Shown here: positions 8,744 through 15,900 of the stretch, one piece after another
Position numbering within the stretch: position 1 is the stretch's first letter
Layout of the letters: every line of letters starts with the position of its first letter
From: Acidobacteriota bacterium
Lineage (GTDB): Bacteria; Acidobacteriota; Terriglobia; 2-12-FULL-54-10
Length of the DNA: 64,000 bases
Direction of reading: 5' to 3'
Assembly: GCA_016191085.1 (NCBI GenBank)
Contig: JACPPJ010000030.1
Coordinates: 1-64,000 of the forward strand
Program-made: the position numbers and the translations under genes
The notes under the pieces: generated by a model
Told to the model about the DNA's origin: nothing
Database searches by the model: none
Seen by the model: only the letters and a program-made list of their open reading frames with translations

Positions 8744-9548
8744 AGAACTCCCTAAGAAGACGAGCAATGATGAAGGTTCCGGCAAAAACGTCGGGCGAAA
8801 GCCTACATTCCGCCAAAGGCTTTTCCGCTACTATTGGAAGCTGGAGCGCATGATGGTGCCTGGGCTCCGGAGTTCTCAATACGCTTATTACGAAACCATC
8901 CGCTCGTATCTGAATGGGCGGCGCAAATGGCTCGACCTCGGATGCGGACATCACATGTTCGCAACCTGGATGGAGAAGGAACAGGCAGACCTCACGTCCC
9001 GTGCCGATTTGATGGTGGGAATTGATTACGATCTGCCCAGCCTAAAAAAAAATGTATCCATCCGGCACCTCGCGGTTGCCGACGTGCGGCATGCGCCGCT
9101 GCGCAGCGAAACCTTCGAGTTGATTACCGCCAACATGGTAGTCGAGCATCTGGACGATCCGCCCAGCGCTCTCGCCGAGATTCGAAGGATGTTAAAGCCC
9201 GGCGGATTATTCATCTTTCACACGCCGAACTACCGCAATTACATGATCTTCATCGCCTCACTGGTGCCGGATATCATTAAGAAGAAGATCGTGCGCTTCC
9301 TGGAAGGACGGGAAGAAGCCGACGTTTTCCCCACCCATTACCGCCTGAACACTCCCGGTGCGATTCGAAAAATAGCGGAACAGAGCGGGTTTAAAGTAGT
9401 TGAACTGCGGGTCGAGAACACCTCCGCGACGATCGGATCGTTGGGGCCGCTCGCCATATTCGAACTGCTGATCATCAGACTGCTCTCATACGAGCCGCTG
9501 AAAAATTTTCGCCCGGATATAGTGGCGGTGCTGCAGAACCCGGAATAG
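8733..9548 (+). CDS. Class I SAM-dependent methyltransferase
   Basis: A 271-residue methyltransferase. The SAM-binding motif I is WLDLGCGHHMFATWM (around residue 66-80), with a motif II-like VGIDYDLPSLKKN, the RHLAVADVRHAPL segment and ITANMVVEHLDDPPSALAEI characteristic of UbiE/Methyltransf_11 enzymes. The hydrophobic LVPDIIKKKIVRF and C-terminal LLIIRLLSY regions suggest membrane proximity, and similar proteins act on lipids or polysaccharide-related substrates, but the target is not determinable. The ATG lies inside the end of the cyclase gene, so the two are probably translationally coupled; no strong SD is seen. Confidence 0.8.
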   Translation: MQTKELPKKTSNDEGSGKNVGRKPTFRQRLFRYYWKLERMMVPGLRSSQYAYYETIRSYLNGRRKWLDLGCGHHMFATWMEKEQADLTSRADLMVGIDYDLPSLKKNVSIRHLAVADVRHAPLRSETFELITANMVVEHLDDPPSALAEIRRMLKPGGLFIFHTPNYRNYMIFIASLVPDIIKKKIVRFLEGREEADVFPTHYRLNTPGAIRKIAEQSGFKVVELRVENTSATIGSLGPLAIFELLIIRLLSYEPLKNFRPDIVAVLQNPE

Positions 9549-9567
9549 AGATGCTCTGAATACGTGG

Positions 9568-9643
9568 GTAGCCACGCATGTTGCCTTATGCCGTGGGCAC
9601 GTTCCGGAAAAAGCCCACGGCACGACGAACGTGCCGTGGCTAC
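9568..9643. repeat. Family B inverted-repeat unit, copy 1
   Basis: A 76-bp unit starts with GTAGCCACG and ends with its reverse complement CGTGGCTAC. Inside are nested complementary words (GCCGTGGGC and GCCCACGGC; CACGTT and AACGTG), giving a long imperfect hairpin. A second unit with the same termini lies at 15796-15887. It fills the gap between the convergent methyltransferase and amidohydrolase genes and could act as a bidirectional terminator or be a MITE-like element. Confidence 0.65.
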
Positions 9644-9656
9644 ATCGCAATGCCGC

Positions 9657-10748
9657 TTATAGCGCAGGAACCACCTTTGGCGGCGCTTCATTGTAAACCT
9701 TCGCAAAATCGGTGTGCTTCGCGTCCAGCCACATCAACTTCGCCGGGTTATCCTGCAACATCGTTTTGACGTCTTTCTCACGGATGCCGAAGCCCAGCAG
9801 AGCGCGGATGAACACGCGCATGCCGTCAATGCTGTCCATGTGGAGCACTTGCCCGAAATCGCTGCCGATAATACAGCGGTCGGGGCCGATCTCCTTAATC
9901 GTTTTGATGGTCTCCATGGGATCGGCGACCGGCTGGTACAGGCTCGGAATCATTGGCTGGCAATAAGTACCGACGTAAACGCCGAGGTCGGCAAGCTGCT
10001 TCATTTCATCGAGCAGCAATTTGTTCAACTCCAGCAGCGGATGATCGATCGTGGCGCGCACACCCAGTTGTTTCGCTTTCTTCGCGAGCGGCAGCAATTC
10101 CTTAAAGTCCGTATGTCCGAATCCGATGCCGACTTTCTTTTCGACTGCCATTTCCATGATCTCGATGACTTCGGGAAGCACTTCGCCGGAATCGCTCACC
10201 AGCCGTACATCGTTCTTTTCAGGTTTCCCGGCCTCGCGCTTGCCAGCGCCGCGCCAGAAACCGTAAGAGGTAAACGTGGGGAACCAGATCATCTTGCAAT
10301 TTGGATACTGCAGCGCAATGCGCACAGCCTGCGGGTTCATGCCGAGGCAAGTTCCAGTTCCGCCGTAGACCTCTACACGATGCGTCAGCTCGCCGAACTC
10401 AATCAGCGTATCAATGTGTCGCTGCGCGAGGTACGCTGCGTTGGCGCTGACATTCCAGTGGTCTTTAAACGCCAGCGCGCGCATACCCGCCTTAGATGCA
10501 TCGACGGCAATCTGAAACATGTCCTGGGAGCGATGCACGAAATCCGGGTAGGCGTGGATGTGGCAGTCAATGGCGCCCTTCAGCAGCTCGTTCTCGATCC
10601 CCGGATGGATCTTCACGATCTCCGGGTTATCTTTGAGCATCTGGTAGAAGTAATCTTTGGCGTTGAGTTGGCGAACCCGCTCCACAGTTAGTACGCGCCC
10701 CACGAGCAATTGGCGTGCGGCATCGGCATCGGCGGCAAAATCACACAT
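9657..10748 (-). CDS. DUF6282-type metal-dependent amidohydrolase
   Basis: A 363-residue amidohydrolase-superfamily TIM barrel. The metal-binding HxH is CHIHAYPD (about residues 62-69), with later candidate ligands in FGHTDFKE, ATIDHPLLEL and the Asp of IIGSDFGQ. The best match I recognise is the DUF6282 family (annotated only as a putative metal-dependent hydrolase). The SD GGGAGGA lies 4-5 nt from the ATG. It is the last gene of a minus-strand operon, 24 nt after an LLM oxidoreductase, and with the CoA-transferase subunits upstream it probably serves in degrading an organic acid or ring-cleavage product. The exact reaction is unknown. Confidence 0.8.
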   Translation of the reverse strand: MCDFAADADAARQLLVGRVLTVERVRQLNAKDYFYQMLKDNPEIVKIHPGIENELLKGAIDCHIHAYPDFVHRSQDMFQIAVDASKAGMRALAFKDHWNVSANAAYLAQRHIDTLIEFGELTHRVEVYGGTGTCLGMNPQAVRIALQYPNCKMIWFPTFTSYGFWRGAGKREAGKPEKNDVRLVSDSGEVLPEVIEIMEMAVEKKVGIGFGHTDFKELLPLAKKAKQLGVRATIDHPLLELNKLLLDEMKQLADLGVYVGTYCQPMIPSLYQPVADPMETIKTIKEIGPDRCIIGSDFGQVLHMDSIDGMRVFIRALLGFGIREKDVKTMLQDNPAKLMWLDAKHTDFAKVYNEAPPKVVPAL

Positions 10749-10772
10749 AAGAGTCCTCCCTATCGCTTTCGG

Positions 10773-11780
10773 TTAAGAATTCAAGCCCCAGGCTTCAATG
10801 AACCTGCGGGCGTCATCAAGCACGGGATCGATCACCGGCACATAAGGAATAATCAAGCGCGTTACGCCGGCATCGGCGTATGGCTGCAGCCGTTCTTTAA
10901 TCTCCGGAATAGACGTGCCCGCGATGGCCGGCATTTGGTCCATGTAAGCGTCCGTAATCTGCGACTGAGCGGCTTTGAAGCCGCCGCTGCGAAACGCTTG
11001 CTGAATCGCGGTGATCTCCCGCTCAAAGCCCGCGGCCTTCAGCATTTCGGTGTAGTGGTCGGCGACATTGTAGAACGTGAGCACCTGGCGCAAGCGCGAC
11101 CGCGCCACAGTGCGATCGGGGTGCAGGGAGACCCAGACCTTTGCGACGATCTCCATTGTGACAGGATCGCGCCCGGCTGCCGCCGCTCCTTCCCGCACGC
11201 GCGCGGCGATCTCACGAATCTTACTCGGCGGAGCCATATTGATCAGCACGCCGTCGGAGATTTCCCCGGCAAGCCGCGTCATCTTGGGACCGAGACCGGC
11301 AAAATAGATTGGGAAGCTTGGATATTCGGGCTTCCAGGAGAGTTGAAAACGGCTGCCCGTCGAGTAGATTTCACCGCGGTACTCCACTCGCTCACCGGCC
11401 GCCGTCATGCGGACGATTTCGGCGTATTCCCGGATGCGCCGCAGCGGGCGGTCAAAGGTGCCGCCATGCCACCCGGCGATGGTTTTGTTGGCGACACCCA
11501 AACCCAGCAGCAGACGCCCGCCGGACATGTCCTGGAGCGTGGCGGCCTGAATTCCCATGGTCACAGCGCTGCGGCCGTAAATGTGATAGATCCCGGTCCC
11601 GAGCTTCAGCTTTTTCGTGCGTGCGGCCAGCCCGCACAGAAGCACCAGCGGGTCAGTATTGTTCGCTTCGCCTTTCCAGAACGCGCCAAAGCCGGCCTGC
11701 TCCATCAGCGGCCCCAGTTCCACCACTCCCTTCGAAGGATAAATCTCCCCGGCGGGATTGACCTGAATATCGTAGATCAT
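10773..11780 (-). CDS. LLM-class (luciferase-like) F420/flavin-dependent oxidoreductase, copy 1
   Basis: About 335 residues of the luciferase-like monooxygenase TIM-barrel family. Family features include GPLMEQAGFGAFWKGEANNT, LGTGIYHIYGRSA, GRLLLGLGVANK and the FPIYFAGLGPKMTRLAGEI block near the cofactor pocket. Many relatives use deazaflavin F420; flavin is the alternative and cannot be decided from sequence. The start at 11780 gives MIYDIQVNP, matching its paralogue (VIYDIELN, read as Met); upstream in-frame codons fall inside a palindromic repeat. No SD is evident. It is a tandem duplicate of the next gene (about four of five residues shared by eye). Operon context points to a catabolic role. 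Confidence 0.82.
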   Translation of the reverse strand: MIYDIQVNPAGEIYPSKGVVELGPLMEQAGFGAFWKGEANNTDPLVLLCGLAARTKKLKLGTGIYHIYGRSAVTMGIQAATLQDMSGGRLLLGLGVANKTIAGWHGGTFDRPLRRIREYAEIVRMTAAGERVEYRGEIYSTGSRFQLSWKPEYPSFPIYFAGLGPKMTRLAGEISDGVLINMAPPSKIREIAARVREGAAAAGRDPVTMEIVAKVWVSLHPDRTVARSRLRQVLTFYNVADHYTEMLKAAGFEREITAIQQAFRSGGFKAAQSQITDAYMDQMPAIAGTSIPEIKERLQPYADAGVTRLIIPYVPVIDPVLDDARRFIEAWGLNS

Positions 11781-11813
11781 GTGATCACGGCAAGATCGTG
11801 TCATGCGCCGTAA

Positions 11814-11938
11814 GGGCACGCCTTCAGGCGTGCCGAAACGCACCTCGGAACAGATCGGGCGTTAGCCCCTGAGGTGCGAGCCCTCAGCGGCTGCCGCAGT
11901 TCCAGAGAGCCGTGTTCGGCACGGTTGAAACCGTGCCC
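11814..11938. repeat. REP-like palindromic units, family A, copy 3 (composite)
   Basis: GGGCACGCCTTCAGGCGTGCC at 11814 onward is a near-perfect hairpin (shown here only by its 21-nt span), followed by GGGCGTTAGCCCCTGAGGTG, CGAGCCCTCAGCGGCTG and a final GCCGTGTTCGGCACGG hairpin and AAACCGTGCCC. It contains all family-A modules and separates the two LLM paralogues. Confidence 0.75.
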
Positions 11939-11949
11939 TGGCGTTCTTC

Positions 11950-12954
11950 CTACTTCGCGTTTCCCCAGGCGTCCACGAAGCGCCGGGCGTCATCGATCAC
12001 GGGCTCCGCTACCGGCACATACGGCACGACCAGCCGTGTGGCGCCGGCCTCGGCGAACGATTCCAGGCGCTCCTTGATCTCGCCGATGGAGGTGCCGGGA
12101 ATCACCGGCAGCTTGTCCATGTAAGCGTCCGTGATCTGCTCTTGCGCTGTCTTGAAGCCGCCCTTCTTGAAAGCTTCCTGCACGGCGTTCACCTCCGGCT
12201 CGAAGCCCGAGGCGATGAGCATGTCCTTGTAGTGATCGGCGATATTATAAAACGTGAGTACCTGGCGCAGACGGGAACGAGCGACCACGCGGTCTGGATG
12301 CAAAGACACACGAACTTTGGTAATGATGTCGATCGTGTTGGGATCGCGGCCTGCGGCCACAGCGCCATCGCGCACCCGGCCGGCAATTTCCCGCACCATC
12401 GCCGGAGTAGCCATATTGATGAACACCCCGTCGGAGATCTCGCCCGTTAGTGTGGTCATCTTGGGGCCAAGACCCGCCAGATAAATCGGGAAATTCGGGT
12501 ACGACGGCTTCCACGAAAGCTGAAAGCGCTGGCCGGTATCGTAGATCTCGCCCTTGTACTCGACGCGCTCTCCCGCCGCGGTCTTGCGCACGATCTCCAT
12601 GTACTCACGGATGCGGCGCAGCGGGCGGTCGAACGTCCCGCCATGCCATCCGGCGATGGTCTTGTTGGCGACGCCCAGCCCCAGCAGAAGCCTGCCTTCC
12701 GACATATCTTGCAGAGTAGCGGACTGGATGCCCAACGTAACGGCGCTGCGTCCGTAGATGTGATAAATCGCAGTCCCCAGCTTCAGCGTTTTCGTGCGTG
12801 CGGCGATTCCCGACAGCAGCACCAACGGGTCCGTGCTGTTCGATTCGCCCTTCCAGAATGCCCCGAAGCCCGCCTGTTCAATGAGCGGTGATATTTCTAC
12901 AATGCCTGCCACAGGGTAATGTGCGGCGGAGTTCAACTCAATATCGTAGATCAC
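11950..12954 (-). CDS. LLM-class F420/flavin-dependent oxidoreductase, copy 2
   Basis: About 334 residues, paralogous over the full length to the gene at 10773-11780 (shared IYDI start, GAFWKGE, TDPLVLL, GRSAVT, NKTIAGWHGGTFDRPLRRI). The chosen start is a GTG at 12954, with GAGGG 4-5 nt upstream, because it aligns exactly with the MIYDI start of the paralogue; another in-frame GTG exists at 12966. It is the third gene of the minus-strand operon, 47 nt behind the CoA-transferase B subunit from this start. Retention of two copies suggests either different substrates in one pathway or recent duplication. Function beyond the family is unknown. Confidence 0.82.
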   Translation of the reverse strand: MIYDIELNSAAHYPVAGIVEISPLIEQAGFGAFWKGESNSTDPLVLLSGIAARTKTLKLGTAIYHIYGRSAVTLGIQSATLQDMSEGRLLLGLGVANKTIAGWHGGTFDRPLRRIREYMEIVRKTAAGERVEYKGEIYDTGQRFQLSWKPSYPNFPIYLAGLGPKMTTLTGEISDGVFINMATPAMVREIAGRVRDGAVAAGRDPNTIDIITKVRVSLHPDRVVARSRLRQVLTFYNIADHYKDMLIASGFEPEVNAVQEAFKKGGFKTAQEQITDAYMDKLPVIPGTSIGEIKERLESFAEAGATRLVVPYVPVAEPVIDDARRFVDAWGNAK

Positions 12955-13001
12955 GTCTACCCTCACTTTTAACCATCAAAAGTCTTGCTGTGGCGGAGCG
13001 A

Positions 13002-13763
13002 TCAGCCCAGGTACACATTCTTCGGATCAATCTCCTCACGCAGCAGCCGCAGCTCTTCGGGAGTGGGAAGAGGAGTGGCGGGAACGGTTTTGGGAGTCTC
13101 CATGCGGAAACCGGTATTCTCTATCACGTCTTGCAGTTCGACGCCGGGATGGAGCGACAGCAGCGTAGCCTGATGCGTGCCGCGATCAAACCCCAGAACG
13201 GCCTTATCAGTAATGATGCGCTGCGGGCCCTCGCCTCGCAGCCCCAGATCTTTGCGGCTTCTGCCGCCGGGAAAGCCCGGGCTGGTGAGGTGAGCCACCG
13301 CCGTTGGCAGCTTACGTTTTTCATGCCGCATGATGACAATCACGCGCCCCGCGAGCGAGGCCACGTCGTTTCCACCGGCGCTGCCGTTAAAGTAGCGCAG
13401 TTTGCCGGAGTCCTCTTTCAGCAAAGTTGTATTTATGTTGCCGAAACGGTCGATCTCGAGCGCTCCTAGGAACCCCACATCCACCACGCCGCGGTGCAGG
13501 TTCATGCCAAGGATGTCGAGAAAGCCGCTCCAGCAGGTTGCGCGGTAAAAGATTCGCGAATCGGCCAGGCCTATCGGCGTATCGACCGGATTCATGTTCG
13601 TGACGCCAATCTCGAGCAGCAAGCTGAGCGCCGGCGCGTGCGTGCGGCGCGCCAACACGCAAGCGACCTGCGGGAGTCCGAGACCCACGACAACAGTCTG
13701 CCCGTCGCGTAGCTCACGTGCACCCGCAGCCACCATGATCTCCGTTGCGCGAACGGCTTCCAT
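13002..13763 (-). CDS. CoA-transferase, subunit B (IpdB/glutaconate-type)
   Basis: A 253-residue beta subunit of a family I CoA-transferase. Recognisable segments are ATEIMVAAGARELRDGQTVV, VGLGLPQVACVLARRTHAP, LLLEIGVTNMNPVDTP and GGNDVASLAGRVIVIMRHEK. The usual catalytic glutamate of family I beta subunits corresponds to the LLEIG position. The organisation resembles IpdAB of actinobacteria, where it opens a cholesterol-ring CoA thioester hydrolytically, and glutaconate CoA-transferase; which applies here is undecided. The A subunit lies 7 nt upstream, as expected for the heteromer. The ATG at 13763 has only a weak GAGAA upstream, so translation is probably coupled. Confidence 0.82.
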   Translation of the reverse strand: MEAVRATEIMVAAGARELRDGQTVVVGLGLPQVACVLARRTHAPALSLLLEIGVTNMNPVDTPIGLADSRIFYRATCWSGFLDILGMNLHRGVVDVGFLGALEIDRFGNINTTLLKEDSGKLRYFNGSAGGNDVASLAGRVIVIMRHEKRKLPTAVAHLTSPGFPGGRSRKDLGLRGEGPQRIITDKAVLGFDRGTHQATLLSLHPGVELQDVIENTGFRMETPKTVPATPLPTPEELRLLREEIDPKNVYLG

Positions 13764-13770
13764 TTCGTTC

Positions 13771-14676
13771 TCAGTACCCCAGCACTCGCTCGGCCTTGAT
13801 CTCTTCCATGCGCTTCAGGCCACCGGCTTTTTCCAGATAATCCCAATGATTTTTCGTTCCCAATACAAACGTGTCCAAATATTGCTTCACGCGATCGGGA
13901 CGTTTGACGTGCTCTACGTATAGTTTGAGGTGAGCGTCATCAAAATCGTAACAGCCGAAAACGGCCGTAGGGTACGCGCCGAAGGGCTGGTGAATCACGG
14001 CTTCGACGCGGTGGGCTGGAATGACGGTTCGCTCGGGTGATCGCTGGATGTATTCCGTCGGCACCAACTCCTCAGTGACAACAATGATCCGTCTGGCCGA
14101 CTTTGCCTGCTCCTCGTTTTCCCAGCGAGGCCCCTCTATCTGGCAGTTTCCTTCGCGGTCTGCGACCTGCACATGGACCAGCGAGACATCCGGGTTGAGT
14201 GCCTTCATCAGAATGTAATCCTCGTCAGTGAACGGACATTTCATGCGCCGCACGTCGGCGGCGGCAGGGCCGTGTTCCAGACGATCCAAAACCTCGGAGG
14301 CTATGAGGGATTTGATGGGTATGAATGAGATGCCGAGCGCGCCGGCGAGGTAGCGAAAGCAGATGCTCAGACTTGTGTAGTCGTGCGATTCGACAGTTCC
14401 ATCCTCGCGCGCACGGTTGATGCAGTGCACAGGGCCAAAGCGATCGAGCGAGCCGCCGCCGATAATCAGGCGGCTTACGCATCCTGCGCCGACGAGCAAG
14501 TCGGTGTCCATGCCGACCACGCACTGCGAGAGCGTCAGGTTCTTCTTCTGTTGCCTGATCAACTCGTGCGCTACGGCAATGACGTTGCGCGCGACTGCGA
14601 AGCCACCCAGCGCAATGTGCGAGCCATCGGGAATACCCCGAACCGCGTCAACAACCGTCTTAACCTTATCGGGCAC
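13771..14676 (-). CDS. CoA-transferase, subunit A (IpdA/glutaconate-type)
   Basis: A 301-residue alpha subunit of a family I CoA-transferase, first gene of the operon. The N-terminus VKTVVDAVRGIPDGSHIALG is followed by GFAVARNVIAVAHELIRQ, then LSQCVVGMDTDLLVGAGCV, as in GctA/IpdA proteins. A late VTEELVPTEYIQRSPERTVI and a C-terminal YLEKAGG region agree with the family. The start is GTG at 14676, preceded by GGGAG about 9 nt away. The subunit should pair with the product of the downstream gene to move or remove CoA from an acyl-CoA; with two LLM oxidoreductases and an amidohydrolase the operon looks catabolic. The substrate is unknown. Confidence 0.82.
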   Translation of the reverse strand: MPDKVKTVVDAVRGIPDGSHIALGGFAVARNVIAVAHELIRQQKKNLTLSQCVVGMDTDLLVGAGCVSRLIIGGGSLDRFGPVHCINRAREDGTVESHDYTSLSICFRYLAGALGISFIPIKSLIASEVLDRLEHGPAAADVRRMKCPFTDEDYILMKALNPDVSLVHVQVADREGNCQIEGPRWENEEQAKSARRIIVVTEELVPTEYIQRSPERTVIPAHRVEAVIHQPFGAYPTAVFGCYDFDDAHLKLYVEHVKRPDRVKQYLDTFVLGTKNHWDYLEKAGGLKRMEEIKAERVLGY

Positions 14677-14831
14677 AGCAGAGGCTCCCTAGCCGCTCCG
14701 CGCTCGCCACTGCCGCTTCCGAACGCCGAGCTACAGCAGACCAATGAGGCTAGCAGATGGAATAAGGACTGTTCAAGGGGCGATCAGCACGGTGGCGGAA
14801 CGCCATTGGAGATAAGGCCTCTTCAGTTGGT

Positions 14832-14865
14832 TCGGTGTGAGCATGGTTGCACCACGTCACACCGA
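14832..14865. other. Inverted repeat TCGGTGTGA / TCACACCGA
   Basis: Two perfect 9-nt arms (14832-14840 and 14857-14865) with a 16-nt spacer lie between the CoA-transferase operon and the small basic gene. It could be an operator for the operon or a hairpin ending the small gene's transcript; there is no U-tract on either side. Confidence 0.4.
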
Positions 14866-14882
14866 GCTCACTGTGGTCCAGG

Positions 14883-15014
14883 TTACCGGGCGCGCCGCCC
14901 GTTCTTCAGCCGATGGAGCCGCATCTTTGCTTTATTTCGTTTCGGCTTGGAAATGACGAAGGTGCCCGAGCCTAAGTTTCGCGCCTTCCAGATCTGCTCT
15001 GGATCTTTTGCCAT
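14883..15014 (-). CDS. Small basic protein of 43 residues
   Basis: ATG at 15014 with a good SD (GAGAGGA, about 6 nt spacing) opens a 43-codon frame ending TAA at 14883-14885. The product begins MAKDPEQIWKARNLGSG and ends KMRLHRLKNGRRAR. It is strongly basic, with no Cys, no hydrophobic helix and a KPKRNKAK patch, so nucleic-acid or ribosome binding is plausible. I do not recognise the family. Codon use and the strong SD make it a likely real gene, too short for normal gene finders. It lies between cmk (62 nt upstream on the same strand) and the CoA-transferase operon. Confidence 0.6.
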   Translation of the reverse strand: MAKDPEQIWKARNLGSGTFVISKPKRNKAKMRLHRLKNGRRAR

Positions 15015-15076
15015 GTTGTTCCTCTCTCTTTAAATATTTACTGGTCTGCCATCCACGACACAAAAACTTGCCGTAG

Positions 15077-15766
15077 CTACGTCAGGGTGCCTGATTTCTG
15101 TATTGCAGCGTCGACCATCCCCATGATTTTCTCTACCACCTGCTCAATCGTCAAATCGGTGGAATCGACTGTTATCGCGTCTGGTGCCGGAATCAACGGC
15201 GACTCCGCACGGTCCTGGTCGCGCCGGTCGCGCTCCGCGATCTCGCGCAGTACCGCCGCGCGGCTTTGCTGCCCAGGCACGTCGGGATCGAGAAAGCGGC
15301 GCTGGCTGCGCGCTTCGAGCGACGCGTCTAGGAATACTTTGAGTTCGGCATACGGGAAAACCTTTGTGCCGATATCGCGTCCTTCCATGACCACCCCGCC
15401 CTCGCGCCCAAGCTCGCGTTGCCGCCGCACCAGCTCGGCTCTGACCTCGGCATGTACTGACACCTTAGACGCGGCGTCGCTTACCTCTGGTGTGCGGATC
15501 GTTTCCGTTACGTCGCGGCCGTTCAGCAGCATGTGATTTCGCGAGCCGCGCCACTCGAATCGCATGTCGGCATTCGAGGCGAGCCTCGCCAGCGCGGTGC
15601 CGTCATCGAGGCGCGCTCCGGTATCGAGAGCCAGCAGCGCTAAACCGCGGTACATAGCTCCCGAGTCAATGTAGGTATATCCGAGCCGGTGCGCCAGCAG
15701 TCGCGCCACAGTGCTCTTACCTGCTCCGGACGGGCCATCAATTGCGATCAGTAGACGCCTAGACAA
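15077..15766 (-). CDS. cmk: Cytidylate kinase
   Basis: About 229 residues, the usual CMK length. It phosphorylates CMP and dCMP with ATP in the cytoplasm. The P-loop IAIDGPSGAGKSTVARLLA is at the N-terminus. It is followed by YIDSGAMYRGLALLALD, VSDAASKVSVHAEVR, GGVVMEGRDIGTKVFP and the lid-region ARSQRRFLD, with RDRRDQDRAESPL near the end. The start is taken as TTG at 15766 (LSRRLLIAIDG), because GGAG lies 6 nt upstream and sequence further upstream belongs to a family-B repeat; the ATG at about 15775 is out of frame. It is separated from mutL by that repeat. Confidence 0.93.
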   Translation of the reverse strand: MSRRLLIAIDGPSGAGKSTVARLLAHRLGYTYIDSGAMYRGLALLALDTGARLDDGTALARLASNADMRFEWRGSRNHMLLNGRDVTETIRTPEVSDAASKVSVHAEVRAELVRRQRELGREGGVVMEGRDIGTKVFPYAELKVFLDASLEARSQRRFLDPDVPGQQSRAAVLREIAERDRRDQDRAESPLIPAPDAITVDSTDLTIEQVVEKIMGMVDAAIQKSGTLT

Positions 15767-15795
15767 ATTGGCTCCATTCGGTGTTTGCAACAATG

Positions 15796-15887
15796 GTAGC
15801 CACGGCGAGTGTCGTTCTCGCCGTGGGTCTGTTCTGAAGGTACGCAATGCAGGCGCGCACGACGAGAAGACCGCTCGTCGTGGCTAC
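15796..15887. repeat. Family B inverted-repeat unit, copy 2
   Basis: A 92-bp unit with GTAGCCACG at the left and CGTGGCTAC at the right, plus inner complementary words (GGCGAGTGTCGTTCTCGCC; GACGAGAAGACCGCTCGTC). It has the same termini as the unit at 9568-9643 but different inner sequence. It lies between mutL and cmk, just upstream of the cmk start. Confidence 0.65.
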
Positions 15888-15900
15888 CTGATTTACTTTG

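Noticed and set aside
9714-10691. A 325-codon open frame on the plus strand opposite the amidohydrolase
   Set aside because: It is antisense to a gene with clear family motifs and SD, its product has no recognisable domain, and it follows the codon bias of the real gene.
10710-11813. A 367-codon open frame on the plus strand opposite the first LLM gene
   Set aside because: Antisense shadow; rich in His, Arg and Gly, with no SD and no domain, while the opposite strand encodes a clear LLM enzyme.
14832-14865. Inverted repeat read as an intrinsic terminator
   Set aside because: The arms are perfect, but neither strand has a following U-tract, so it is listed only as an inverted repeat.
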